Shown here: piece by piece, positions 39,810 to 48,143 of the stretch
How positions within the stretch are numbered: position 1 is the first letter of the stretch
Layout: each line of letters opens with the position of its first letter
Source: Streptosporangium pseudovulgare
GTDB lineage: Bacteria > Actinomycetota > Actinomycetes > Streptosporangiales > Streptosporangiaceae
Direction: 5' to 3'
DNA: 64,000 nt
NCBI RefSeq assembly: GCF_014648055.1
Contig: NZ_BMQJ01000011.1
Coordinates: 156,044 to 220,043, forward strand
Program-made: the position numbers and the translations under genes
The notes under the pieces: model-generated
Database searches by the model: none
What the model was told of the DNA's origin: nothing
Seen by the model: only the letters and a program-made list of their open reading frames with translations

Positions 39810-41657
39810 ATGCACAAGGATCTCCTACGGCTGGCGCGCGGCGAGCGGGCCGTCCGCGGGCACCTGGCCCTCTGCCTGGCCGCGGCGGTCCTCGCCGGGC
39901 TGCTCGTCCTCGTCCAGGCGGAACTGCTCGCCGGGGTGCTGTCCGGGCGGTTCGCCACCTCCGCGCTGGGGTTGCTGGCGCTGGTCGTCGCGGTCCGCGC
40001 GGCGCTCGGCCTGCTGCAGGGCGTGGCCGCCGGGCGCACCGTCGCGGGGGTGAAGACCGCACTGCGCCACCGGCTGCTGGGCAGGCTGCGCGACATGGGC
40101 CCGGCCCGGCTGGCCGCCCACCGCTCCGGCGAGCTGGTCACGCTCACCGGCCGCGGCCTGGACGCCCTCGACCCCTACCTGTCGGGATACCTCCCCGCGG
40201 TCGCGGTGGCCGGCGTGGTGCCGGTCGCCGTACTGGTCCGGCTGTTCGCCGCCGACCTGACCAGCGCGCTGATCGTGCTGGTCACGGTGCCGCTCATCCC
40301 GATCTTCGGCGCGCTGGTCGGCATGCACACCAAGGCCGTCACCGAGCGGCAGTGGCGGGCCCTCTCCCGGCTCGGCGGCCACTTCCTGGACGTGGTCCGG
40401 GGCCTGCCCACGCTGCGGGCCTTCGGCCGGGCCCGCTACCAGGCCGAGGTGATCGCGAGGGTGGCCGACGCCCACCGCGCCGCGACGATGCGCACCCTGC
40501 GGGTGGCGTTCCTGTCGTCGCTGGTGCTGGAGCTGGCGGCGTCGCTGTCGCTGGCGCTGGTCGCCGTGCCGGTGGGCCTGCGGCTGCTGTCGGGGTCGCT
40601 GGACCTCTCGGCCGCGCTGCTGGTGCTGCTGCTGGCGCCGGAGGCTTATCTGCCGCTGCGCGTCATGGGCAACAAGTTCCACGCGGCCATGGAGGGGGTC
40701 GCCGCGGCCGACGAGGCGTTCGCCGTACTGGACGAGCGGGCCGATCCCCCGGCGGAGGAGCGGGCGGAGCAGGGCCCGGCGGCCGGCGCGGGCTCCGGAA
40801 ACGGCGTGACCATCGGTACGGTGACCGGCGCGGGCGCGGTGGACCGTCTGAGAGCGGGGAACGGCGCGGACGGCGGTGCGGCGCCGGAGATCCGGCTGGA
40901 GAACGTCACCGTGCGCTACCCGGGCCGCGAGGACGCGGCGCTGGAGGACGTCTCGCTGGTGATCGCGCCCGGCGAGCGGGTCGCACTGGTCGGTGAGAGC
41001 GGTGCGGGCAAGAGCACGCTGCTTCACCTGCTGCTCGGGTTCGTCGTCCCCGCCTCGGGCCGGGTCCTCGTGGACGGCGTCGAGCTCCGCGAGCTCCGCG
41101 AGCTCCGGGCCGGCGAGTTCGCGGAGCTCGCGGAGTTCACGGAAAACGGGAATCGCGCGGGACCGGCGGGGCTCCCACGGCTCATGGGGCTCGATGCCTG
41201 GCGGGCCCGGCTGGCGTTCGTGCCGCAGCGGCCGCACCTGTTCGCCGCGTCCGTGGCCGACAACATCCGGCTCGGCGCCCCCGGCGCGACGGACGCCGAG
41301 GTCCGGGCCGCGGCCCGCGCCGCGCACGCCGACGAGTTCGTCTCCGCGCTGCCCGAGGGCTACGGCACGGTGCTGGGCGAGCGCGGGGCGAACCTGTCGG
41401 CCGGCCAGCGCCAGCGGGTCGCGCTCGCCCGGGCGTTCTGCCGCCCGTCGGCCGGCCTGCTGCTGCTCGACGAGCCGACGGCCCGGCTCGACGGCCGCAG
41501 CGAGGCCGCCGTGGTGGCCGCGACCCGGGAGCTGGCCGAGGGCCGCACCGCGGTGATCGTGGCCCACCGGCCCGCGATGATCGACATCGCCGACCGGGTG
41601 ATCAGGATCGCCGACGGGCGCGTGGTGGCCGCCGCCCCGGCCGGGGAGGCGCGATGA
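39810..41657 (+). CDS. cydD: Thiol reductant ABC exporter subunit CydD
   Basis: A protein of 615 residues. Six-span exporter domain (about 15-300), then an ATPase with Walker A VGESGAGKSTLL, signature NLSAGQRQRVALARA and Walker B LLLLDEPTARLDG. A low-complexity linker (about 310-345) separates the domains, and a Glu/Leu/Arg repeat (ELRELRELRAGEFAELAEF) is inserted after Walker A. CydDC exports cysteine/glutathione, needed for assembly of cytochrome bd. It follows cydB by 21 bp and its stop overlaps the cydC start (ATGA). Confidence 0.9.
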   Translation: MHKDLLRLARGERAVRGHLALCLAAAVLAGLLVLVQAELLAGVLSGRFATSALGLLALVVAVRAALGLLQGVAAGRTVAGVKTALRHRLLGRLRDMGPARLAAHRSGELVTLTGRGLDALDPYLSGYLPAVAVAGVVPVAVLVRLFAADLTSALIVLVTVPLIPIFGALVGMHTKAVTERQWRALSRLGGHFLDVVRGLPTLRAFGRARYQAEVIARVADAHRAATMRTLRVAFLSSLVLELAASLSLALVAVPVGLRLLSGSLDLSAALLVLLLAPEAYLPLRVMGNKFHAAMEGVAAADEAFAVLDERADPPAEERAEQGPAAGAGSGNGVTIGTVTGAGAVDRLRAGNGADGGAAPEIRLENVTVRYPGREDAALEDVSLVIAPGERVALVGESGAGKSTLLHLLLGFVVPASGRVLVDGVELRELRELRAGEFAELAEFTENGNRAGPAGLPRLMGLDAWRARLAFVPQRPHLFAASVADNIRLGAPGATDAEVRAAARAAHADEFVSALPEGYGTVLGERGANLSAGQRQRVALARAFCRPSAGLLLLDEPTARLDGRSEAAVVAATRELAEGRTAVIVAHRPAMIDIADRVIRIADGRVVAAAPAGEAR

Positions 41658-43492
41658 GCCGGCGGGACGACGAACGGGAGGGCACGGCGGTGGACCGGGA
41701 CGACGCGGGCCGGGGAGGCACGGTCACCACGGCGCGGACCGGAAGGACCGCGCCCGTGGAGGACGCCGCGACGGCACCGGCCGGCGGGGGGACCGCCGTC
41801 CGGACGAAGGCGCCGGTACGGCCCGGCAGGCGGCTGGCCCTGGCCGCGGCGGCCGGCGCGGCGGCGGAGCTCGCCGGGCTCGGGCTGATCGGCTCGGCGG
41901 CGTGGCTGATCACCCGGGCGGCCGAGCAGCCGCCGCTGGCCGCGCTGAGCGTGGCGATCGTGGGGGTGCGGGCGTTCGCGACCACCCGGGGCGTCCTGCG
42001 CTACGGCGAGCGCCTGGCCGGGCACGATGTGGCGCTGCGCGCCCAGGCCACGACCCGGGAGCGGCTGTACGAGGCGCTCATCCCCGCCGGGCTGCCCGGA
42101 CGGCGCGGCGCCGACCTGCTCAGCCGGATGGTGGACGACACCGACGCCGCCCAGGACCTGCTGGTGCGCGTCCTGCTCCCGGCGGCGGCGGCGCTGGTGA
42201 CCACGCTCGCCGCCGTGGTGCTCGCCGCTTTCCTGCTCCCGGCGGCGGCCCTGGTGCTGCTGGCCGGGCTGGCGGTGGCCGGGGCGCTGATCCCGGCCGG
42301 CACCGCCGCCGCGGCGCGCCGCTGGGCGGCGCGGATCGCCCCGGCCCGCGCCGCCCTGGCCGCCCGGGTCGCCGACCTGGTGCACGGCTCGGCCGACCTC
42401 GCGGCCTACGGCGCCGGGGACCGGGCGCTCTCGGCCTGCGCCGAGGCCGACGCCCGCCTTGCCCGGCTGGAGCGCCGCCAGGCGCGGGGGAACGCGCTGG
42501 CCACCGGTGCGGGCGTGCTCACCCAGGGCCTCACCGTGCTGGCCGTCGTGCTGGTCGCCCGGGGCTCCGGGACGGGCCCGGTCGCCACGGCGGTGCTCGC
42601 GCTGACCGCGCTGGTGGCGTTCGAGCCGGTGCTGCCGATGGCCGCGGCCGGGGAGCGGCTGACCGGTGTGCTGGCCGCCCTGCGCCGCCTGCGGGAGATC
42701 CGCGCGACCCCGCCGGCCGTCGCCGAGCCGGCCCGGCCCCGTCCCGTCCCGGCGGGTCCGCCGGCCGTCGAGGTCTCCGGCCTGGTGGTCCGGCACGGCG
42801 ACGGCCGCGCCCCCGCGCTCGACGGCGTCAGCCTGACCCTCACCCCCGGCAGGCGCGTCGCCCTGGTCGGTCCCAGCGGGGCCGGCAAGAGCACGCTGCT
42901 TTCGGTCCTGATGCGCCTGGTGGAGCCGGAGTCCGGCGTGGTCCGGCTGAACGGGACCGACATCCGCGAGCTGGCCTCCGACGACGTCCGCGCGGTGATG
43001 ACGGGCCTCACCCAGGACCCGTACGTGTTCCGGGCGTCGCTGCGCGACAACCTGCTGCTGGCCGGCCCGGAGGCCGGCCCGGACGAGCTGGCGGAGGCGG
43101 TACGGCGGGCCCGCCTGGACCGGTGGGTGGAGCGGACCGGCTGGGACACCGTCCTCGGCGAGGACGCCCGGACGGTGTCCGGCGGGCAGCTCCAGCGGCT
43201 GGCGCTGGCGCGGGCCCTGCTGCACGACCCGCCGGTGCTGCTGCTGGACGAGCCCGCCGAGGCGCTGGACACCGAGACGGCCGAGGCGCTCATGGCCGAC
43301 CTGCTGGACGCCACGCGGGGCCGTACGACGCTGCTGGTCACGCACCGCCTGCACGGGCTGGAGCAGGTCGACGAGATCGTCGTCCTGGAGAACGGCAGGG
43401 TGACGCAGCGCGGCACCCACGACGAGCTGGTGGGCGTCCCGGGCTATTACGGCGACCTGTGGCGGTCGGAGGAGATGGTCTCCCGCCGCTGA
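41654..43492 (+). CDS. cydC: Thiol reductant ABC exporter subunit CydC
   Basis: A protein of 612 residues. A 55-residue charged N-terminal extension precedes a six-span exporter domain. The ATPase has Walker A VGPSGAGKSTLLS, signature TVSGGQLQRLALARA and Walker B VLLLDEPAEALD. The heterodimeric partner of CydD. It starts in the cydD stop (ATGA). Last gene of the cyd operon, with a hairpin terminator 6 bp after the stop. Confidence 0.9.
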   Translation: MSRRDDEREGTAVDRDDAGRGGTVTTARTGRTAPVEDAATAPAGGGTAVRTKAPVRPGRRLALAAAAGAAAELAGLGLIGSAAWLITRAAEQPPLAALSVAIVGVRAFATTRGVLRYGERLAGHDVALRAQATTRERLYEALIPAGLPGRRGADLLSRMVDDTDAAQDLLVRVLLPAAAALVTTLAAVVLAAFLLPAAALVLLAGLAVAGALIPAGTAAAARRWAARIAPARAALAARVADLVHGSADLAAYGAGDRALSACAEADARLARLERRQARGNALATGAGVLTQGLTVLAVVLVARGSGTGPVATAVLALTALVAFEPVLPMAAAGERLTGVLAALRRLREIRATPPAVAEPARPRPVPAGPPAVEVSGLVVRHGDGRAPALDGVSLTLTPGRRVALVGPSGAGKSTLLSVLMRLVEPESGVVRLNGTDIRELASDDVRAVMTGLTQDPYVFRASLRDNLLLAGPEAGPDELAEAVRRARLDRWVERTGWDTVLGEDARTVSGGQLQRLALARALLHDPPVLLLDEPAEALDTETAEALMADLLDATRGRTTLLVTHRLHGLEQVDEIVVLENGRVTQRGTHDELVGVPGYYGDLWRSEEMVSRR

Positions 43493-43498
43493 GGTGCC

Positions 43499-43526
43499 CG
43501 GCCGGATCCTCCCGGCGATCCGGCCG
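43499..43526 (+). terminator. Terminator of the cyd operon
   Basis: Perfect 10-bp stem CGGCCGGATC (43499-43508) with GATCCGGCCG (43517-43526) and an 8-nt loop. Confidence 0.8.
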
Positions 43527-43538
43527 CGGGAGTTGAGT

Positions 43539-43589
43539 TTGCGACGCAATCCGGTTTACAGTTCAAACCAGAGGGTTTGCGTCACAAAC
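43539..43589. promoter_or_regulatory. Cluster of TTTGCG/CAAAC palindromes, operator candidate
   Basis: TTGCG-A-CGCAA (43539-43549), CAAACC-AGAG-GGTTTG (43564-43579) and GTTTG-N5-CAAAC (43575-43589) overlap or adjoin each other. They lie 25-75 bp before the GTG of a membrane protein gene that is coupled to a winged-helix regulator, so autoregulation is likely. Confidence 0.55.
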
Positions 43590-43613
43590 TTGTTTATCCC
43601 CCGAAGGAACACC

Positions 43614-44240
43614 GTGGACGACGACGAGCGGGCACTGAGCCCGCAGGAGATGCTCCGGCTCATCGAGCAGCAGGAGACGGCCGCCGCCGAGCGGTTCGTC
43701 CCCGACCCGGTGCCGCACTTCCTGGCCTGGGGGGTGGCCTGGCTGGCCGGGTTCGGCGCGCTGTTCCTGCACTACGGCCTGTCCGGCAGGCCGTACGCGC
43801 CGGTGCCGGCCTGGGCGGCCCTCACGGTGCTGTGGGTGCTGATGGCGGCCGCGCTGGTGGTCAGCGCGGCCACCATGTGGCAGCTGCGCAGCCCGGTGCG
43901 CGGGCCGTCCCAGGAACGCGGAATGATGTACGGCCTGTCCTGGGCCCTGGGCTTCCTCGGGGTGTGGACGGCGGGCATCCGGTTCGGCCAGCAGCTTCCC
44001 GAAGCCGAGACCGGCCTGCTGTGGGCCGGCCTGTCCATGATGACGGTCGCCATGCTCTACGTGGCGGGCGGCGCCGTCTGGCACGAACGGACGATGTTCC
44101 TCTTCGGGACCGGCATGGCCGTGCTCAACGCGGCCGGCGTGATGGCCGGCCCCGGCTGGCACGCGCTGCTGATGGCGGCGGGCGGCGGGGGCGGGTCGAT
44201 CGTGGCCGGCCTGCTGCTGCGCAGGGCGAGGCGCCGGTGA
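43614..44240 (+). CDS. Six-span membrane protein next to a winged-helix regulator
   Basis: A protein of 208 residues. The acidic cytoplasmic N-terminus (DDDERALSPQEMLRLIEQQ) is followed by about six hydrophobic segments. No family motif is recognised. The GTG at 43614 has GAAGGAA 5 nt upstream; a frame open to 43494 overlaps the operator region and was rejected. The stop overlaps the start of the regulator (GTGA). Such pairs upstream of ABC-2 transporters are common in actinomycetes; the membrane protein may sense or relay a signal. Confidence 0.75.
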   Translation: MDDDERALSPQEMLRLIEQQETAAAERFVPDPVPHFLAWGVAWLAGFGALFLHYGLSGRPYAPVPAWAALTVLWVLMAAALVVSAATMWQLRSPVRGPSQERGMMYGLSWALGFLGVWTAGIRFGQQLPEAETGLLWAGLSMMTVAMLYVAGGAVWHERTMFLFGTGMAVLNAAGVMAGPGWHALLMAAGGGGGSIVAGLLLRRARRR

Positions 44241-44551
44241 CCTCCGGCCTCGACCCGGTGATCCACGCGCCGGCCCGGCTGCGGGTGGTCGCCACGCTCA
44301 ACGCCCTGCGCGAGGGCGACACCGTCACCTTCCCCGGCCTGCGCGACCTTCTCGGCATGACGGCCGGCAACCTCTCGGTGCACCTCGGCAAGCTGGAGGA
44401 CGCCGGGTACGTCGAGATCACCAAGACCCACCGGGGCCGCACCCCCGTCACCTACGTCGCCCTCACCCGGCGGGGCCGCCTGGCCTTCGAGGACTACACC
44501 GCCGAGATCCGCTCGCTGCTCGACGCCGCGTCGCCCCCCGCCGACGGCTGA
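44237..44551 (+). CDS. Winged-helix transcriptional regulator
   Basis: A protein of 104 residues, the size of a bare winged-helix domain: HAPARLRVVATLNALREGDTV, LRDLLGMTAGNLSVHLGKLEDAGYVEI (recognition helix) and RTPVTYVALTRRGRLAFEDY (wing). It resembles the HTH_34/MarR-like class often beside ABC-2 exporters. The GTG overlaps the stop of the membrane protein gene. It probably binds the TTTGCG-type palindromes at 43539-43589 and controls the downstream transporter. Confidence 0.85.
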   Translation: MTSGLDPVIHAPARLRVVATLNALREGDTVTFPGLRDLLGMTAGNLSVHLGKLEDAGYVEITKTHRGRTPVTYVALTRRGRLAFEDYTAEIRSLLDAASPPADG

Positions 44552-44592
44552 CGCACCTCCCCGACTCCCCCCACGACATGAAAGGCCCCATG

Positions 44593-45474
44593 ATGGAGAC
44601 GCTGGCGCGCGCCATCGAGGTCACCCGCCGCTACGGCAGCGTGACGGCCCTGGACGGGGTGTCGCTCGACATCCGCCGGGGCGAGCTGGTCGGACTGCTC
44701 GGCCCCAACGGCGCGGGCAAGTCCACCCTGATCAACCTGTTCGCCGGGCTGCGCAGGCCCCATTCGGGCCGGGTCGAGCTGTTCGGCGGCTCCCCCGCCG
44801 ACCCCGTACGGCGCCGCGACATCGGCGTCACCCCGCAGGAGACCGGGCTGCCCTCGACCCTGCGGGTCCGCGAGGTGGTCGACTTCGTCACCGCCCACTA
44901 CCCGCGCGGCGCCGCCCGCGGGGAGCTGCTGGAGCGGTTCGGGCTGACCGGGATGGAGCGCCGGCAGATCGGCGGGCTGTCGGGCGGTCAGAAGCGGCGG
45001 CTCGCGGTGGCGCTGGCCTTCGCCGGGAACCCGCGGCTGGTCTTCCTCGACGAGCCGACCACCGGCCTGGACGTCGAGGCGCGCCGGACGCTGTGGGACG
45101 CCGTCCGGGACTTCCACGCCGGCGGGGGCACCGTGGTGCTCACCAGCCACTACCTGGAGGAGGTCGAGGCGCTGGCCGAGCGGGTCGTGGTGGTCGACCG
45201 GGGCAGGGTCCTGGCCGACGACACCGTGGCGGCGGTCCGGGACATCGCCGGGATGCGCCACGTCACGCTGACCGCCGGGGAGCTGCCCGACCTGCCCGGC
45301 GTCGTGCGCGCCGAGCGGGACGGCTCCCGCGTCCTGCTGCTCACCGCCGACGCCGACGCGCTGGTCCGGGCACTGGTCCGGGCCGACGTCCCCTTCACCG
45401 GGCTGGAGATCCGTCCCACCTCCCTGGAGGAGGCGTTCCTGACCATCACCGCCCGCGAGTCCCAGGCGGCCTGA
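44593..45474 (+). CDS. ABC-2 type transporter ATP-binding protein
   Basis: A protein of 293 residues. Walker A GLLGPNGAGKSTLINLF, Q-loop TPQETGLPS, signature GLSGGQKRRLAVALA, Walker B RLVFLDEPTTGLDVEARR, then a DrrA-like C-terminal domain. Several ATGs compete (44578, 44590, 44593); 44593 is preferred because AAAGG lies 7 nt upstream. It partners the permease at 45626 as an exporter of unknown cargo, probably regulated by the winged-helix protein just upstream. Confidence 0.88.
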   Translation: METLARAIEVTRRYGSVTALDGVSLDIRRGELVGLLGPNGAGKSTLINLFAGLRRPHSGRVELFGGSPADPVRRRDIGVTPQETGLPSTLRVREVVDFVTAHYPRGAARGELLERFGLTGMERRQIGGLSGGQKRRLAVALAFAGNPRLVFLDEPTTGLDVEARRTLWDAVRDFHAGGGTVVLTSHYLEEVEALAERVVVVDRGRVLADDTVAAVRDIAGMRHVTLTAGELPDLPGVVRAERDGSRVLLLTADADALVRALVRADVPFTGLEIRPTSLEEAFLTITARESQAA

Positions 45475-45504
45475 ACCCCGTCCGCGGGCCCGGCCACGGC
45501 TCCC

Positions 45505-45605
45505 TCGCTCCCCCGTCGCGCCGCCCCGCCGCCCCGTTCCAGGCTCCCACGCCCCGTCGCGCCGCCCCGCCGGCCCGTTCCCGGCCCCTCCCCGGCTCCC
45601 ACGCT
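45505..45605. repeat. Direct repeat in the ATPase-permease gap
   Basis: The block CCCGTCGCGCCGCCCCGCCG occurs twice, about 40 bp apart (45512 and 45553 regions), with similar CCCGTTCC and GGCTCCCACG flanks. It fills most of the 151-bp gap; no promoter is evident. Confidence 0.7.
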
Positions 45606-45625
45606 CCCGAGAAAGGGACGCCCCC

Positions 45626-46363
45626 ATGTCGCTCCTCCTGACCCACACCAAGTACCGGTTCCTGGAGACCATCCGGGTCCCGATCGCGGTGGTCGGCAAC
45701 ACCTTCTTCCCCTCGGCCTCGATGCTGTTCTTCGTCGTCCCGTTCGCCGGGGACGACCCGCTCGTGGCCACCCTCGCCACCGGGTCGATGATGACCTTCT
45801 CGGTGATGTCCACCGCCCTGTTCACGCACGGCCTCGGGGTCGCCGACGACCGCGCCCAGCCGTGGGACCCGTACATGCGCACCCTCCCGGCGGGCCCGTG
45901 GCCGAGGTTCGGGTCCAACATCCTCAACGGGCTGATCATGACGCTGCTCGGCATCCTGCCGGTGCTCGTCATCGCCGCCACGCTCACCGAGGCGACCGTC
46001 ACCCCGGCGCAGCTGCTGCTCGGCCTGGGCGCGCTGCTCGTCGCGTCGATCCCGTTCACCCTGATCGGCCTGTTCGTCGGCTACCTGCTGCCGGCCAAGG
46101 CCGCGATCGCGGTCGTCCAGCTCGTGCTGCTGCCGATGGCGGTGGGCGGCGGCCTGCTGATGAGCCCGACGGACCCGCCCGCCTTCATCGCGGCCGTCGC
46201 CCCCTTCCTGCCCACCCGGGGCGGGGCCGAGCTGGTCTGGGCGGCGGTCGGCGGGCCCGCGCCCCGGGCGCTTCCCCTGGTCATGCTCGCGGTGTGGACC
46301 GTGGTGGCCGGGGCGCTGGCCGTCTGGGCCTACCGCCGCGACGAGGGCCGCCGCTTCTCCTGA
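45626..46363 (+). CDS. ABC-2 type transporter permease
   Basis: A protein of 245 residues with six predicted spans and the layout of small ABC-2 (DrrB-like) permeases: N-terminal TKYRFLETIRVPIAVVGNTFFP, central GLGVADDRAQPWDPYMRTLPAGP and the C-terminal block FIAAVAPFLPTRGGAELVWAA. AGAAAGGGA precedes the ATG by 8-16 nt. It forms an exporter with the ATPase at 44593. Substrate unknown. Confidence 0.85.
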   Translation: MSLLLTHTKYRFLETIRVPIAVVGNTFFPSASMLFFVVPFAGDDPLVATLATGSMMTFSVMSTALFTHGLGVADDRAQPWDPYMRTLPAGPWPRFGSNILNGLIMTLLGILPVLVIAATLTEATVTPAQLLLGLGALLVASIPFTLIGLFVGYLLPAKAAIAVVQLVLLPMAVGGGLLMSPTDPPAFIAAVAPFLPTRGGAELVWAAVGGPAPRALPLVMLAVWTVVAGALAVWAYRRDEGRRFS

Positions 46364-46414
46364 GGCGGCCGCGTCGCCCCGGCCCTCCGCAGGGCTCCCG
46401 CACCGTGGGAACGA

Positions 46415-46453
46415 GGACGTGCCGCCGGATCCCCTCCGTCCGGCGGCACGTCC
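46415..46453 (+). terminator. Terminator after ABC-2 permease
   Basis: Perfect 15-bp stem: GGACGTGCCGCCGGA (46415-46429) with TCCGGCGGCACGTCC (46439-46453), followed by TTCTCC. It may also serve the convergent htrA-like gene. Behind it, the block GCACGGTCCGGGCCGGGCCG occurs twice (46503 and 46541 regions). Confidence 0.85.
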
Positions 46454-46591
46454 TTCTCCAGGGAGCGAGCAGCATCCATCCCCGGGCTTTCGGCGCGGCC
46501 CCGCACGGTCCGGGCCGGGCCGTACGGCGGCGCGTGCCGCCGCACGGTCCGGGCCGGGCCGGGCCGTACGGCGGGCCGGCGCGGCGGGAGG

Positions 46592-47914
46592 TCAGGAGGT
46601 CGTGGTCTTCTCCTCCAGGGTCACCTTGACGTTCTGCTCGCGGCCGTCGCGGAGGTAGGTGATCGACACCTCCTGGCCCGGCTTGAGGCCGCGCACCGCG
46701 CCGACCACCGTGTCGGGGGCGTCGACCGCGGTGCCGCCGATCCTGGTGATGACGTCACCCTGCTTGATCCCGGCCTTCTCCGCGGGGCTGTCCGCGGTGA
46801 CCTGGGCGACGAGGGCGCCGGCCGTGTCGCCGGTGGCCTGGGCGAGGTTCACGCCGAGGAAGGCGTGGGAGACCTTGCCGCTCTTGATGAGCTGGTCGGC
46901 CACCTGCTTGGCGGTGTTGATCGGGATGGCGAAGCCGACGCCGATGTTGCCGTCGCCGCCGTTGGTGGCGATGGCCGAGTTGATGCCGACGAGCTGGCCG
47001 CGCGTGTCGACCAGCGCGCCGCCGGAGTTGCCGGGGTTGATCGCCGCGTCGGTCTGGATCGCGTGGCCGATCGTGGTGGGCCCGCTCTCGGGCTGCTGCT
47101 GCCCGCCGCCCCAGCCGCCGCCCCAGCCGGGCGGGAGCTGTTGCTGCTGCTGCTGACCGCCGACGGTCACCGTACGGTCCAGGGCGCTGACGATGCCCGC
47201 GGTGACCGAGCCGGACAGGCCCAGCGGGCTGCCGACGGCGAGCACGGAGTCGCCCACCTTGAGTTTGTCGCTGTCGCCGAGCGACGCGGCGGTGAGGCCG
47301 GAGACGTCGTTCGCCTTGATGACCGCCAGGTCGGTGGCCGGGTCGGTGCCGACGATCCGCGCGGTGGCGGTCTTGCCGTCGCTGAACTTGACGGTCACCT
47401 CGCCGCCCTGCCCGCCGGCCTCGACCACGTGGTTGTTGGTCAGGATCATGCCGTCCGCCGTCAGCACCACGCCCGACCCCTCGCCGCCCCCGCCGGCGGT
47501 CTTGACCTGGATGGACACCACCGACGGCTGGACCGCCGCGGCGACGTCGGCGACCGTGGTCACGTTGCCCGCCGGAGCGGCCAGCGGCGCCGACACCGCG
47601 ACCGGCGCGGCCGCGGGGCCGTCGCCGAAGGAGGCCGTGGCGACGGAGCCGACCACGCCGCCCCCGACGGCCGCCACGGCCAGCGCCAGTCCCGCGCCGA
47701 TCTTCTGCGCGGCGGTGAGCCGCGTCCGCTGGGCGGGGACGGCCCCGGGCGCCGGGGCGGTGAGCGCCTCCGGCACCGGGTGGATCAGCGTCGGCTGCGG
47801 GTCGGCGGGCCTGGAGGCGGCGAAGCCTCCCGCACGCGGCGGCACCTTGCCGAACTGGCTCCAGCCGGTCACATCGGCCGGGGTGGTGTCCTGCCCATCC
47901 TTGTTCGGTTCCAT
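46592..47914 (-). CDS. HtrA/DegP-like membrane-anchored serine protease with PDZ domain
   Basis: A protein of 440 residues. Cytoplasmic tail (about 1-75), one membrane span (GAGLALAVAAVGGGVVGSVAT), then a trypsin-like S1C domain. Catalytic triad: His in LTNNHVVEAGG, Asp in ATDLAVIKA, Ser in NPGNSGGALVD. A Gln-rich loop (QQQQQLPPGWGGGWGGGQQQ) sits between the Asp and Ser segments. One C-terminal PDZ domain (AFLGVNLAQATGD, GIKQGDVITRIGGTAV). It degrades or refolds misfolded envelope proteins. ATG 47914 opens MEPNKDGQDTT with GGGGGA upstream; the frame reaches 47986. Confidence 0.92.
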   Translation of the reverse strand: MEPNKDGQDTTPADVTGWSQFGKVPPRAGGFAASRPADPQPTLIHPVPEALTAPAPGAVPAQRTRLTAAQKIGAGLALAVAAVGGGVVGSVATASFGDGPAAAPVAVSAPLAAPAGNVTTVADVAAAVQPSVVSIQVKTAGGGGEGSGVVLTADGMILTNNHVVEAGGQGGEVTVKFSDGKTATARIVGTDPATDLAVIKANDVSGLTAASLGDSDKLKVGDSVLAVGSPLGLSGSVTAGIVSALDRTVTVGGQQQQQQLPPGWGGGWGGGQQQPESGPTTIGHAIQTDAAINPGNSGGALVDTRGQLVGINSAIATNGGDGNIGVGFAIPINTAKQVADQLIKSGKVSHAFLGVNLAQATGDTAGALVAQVTADSPAEKAGIKQGDVITRIGGTAVDAPDTVVGAVRGLKPGQEVSITYLRDGREQNVKVTLEEKTTTS

Positions 47915-48143
47915 GTCTTGATCCCCCAACTCCTCGCGTCGCCCATGCCGAGCCGGGGCGGCGACCGGTGACTCCAGTGCCTCCAAAGATGCCGGAGAGG
48001 GTGTAAGACCAGGTTAAGAGGATGATCGGGAAAGAAGCACTCTTCTCACGCGGCCTTTATGCGCCGTGGTCAGCGGGCCCGGCGCGCCCCGGAGTCCCGT
48101 GATGGAAATCACGACGGACCGGTCCGGGCCGCGCCGGCGCGCG

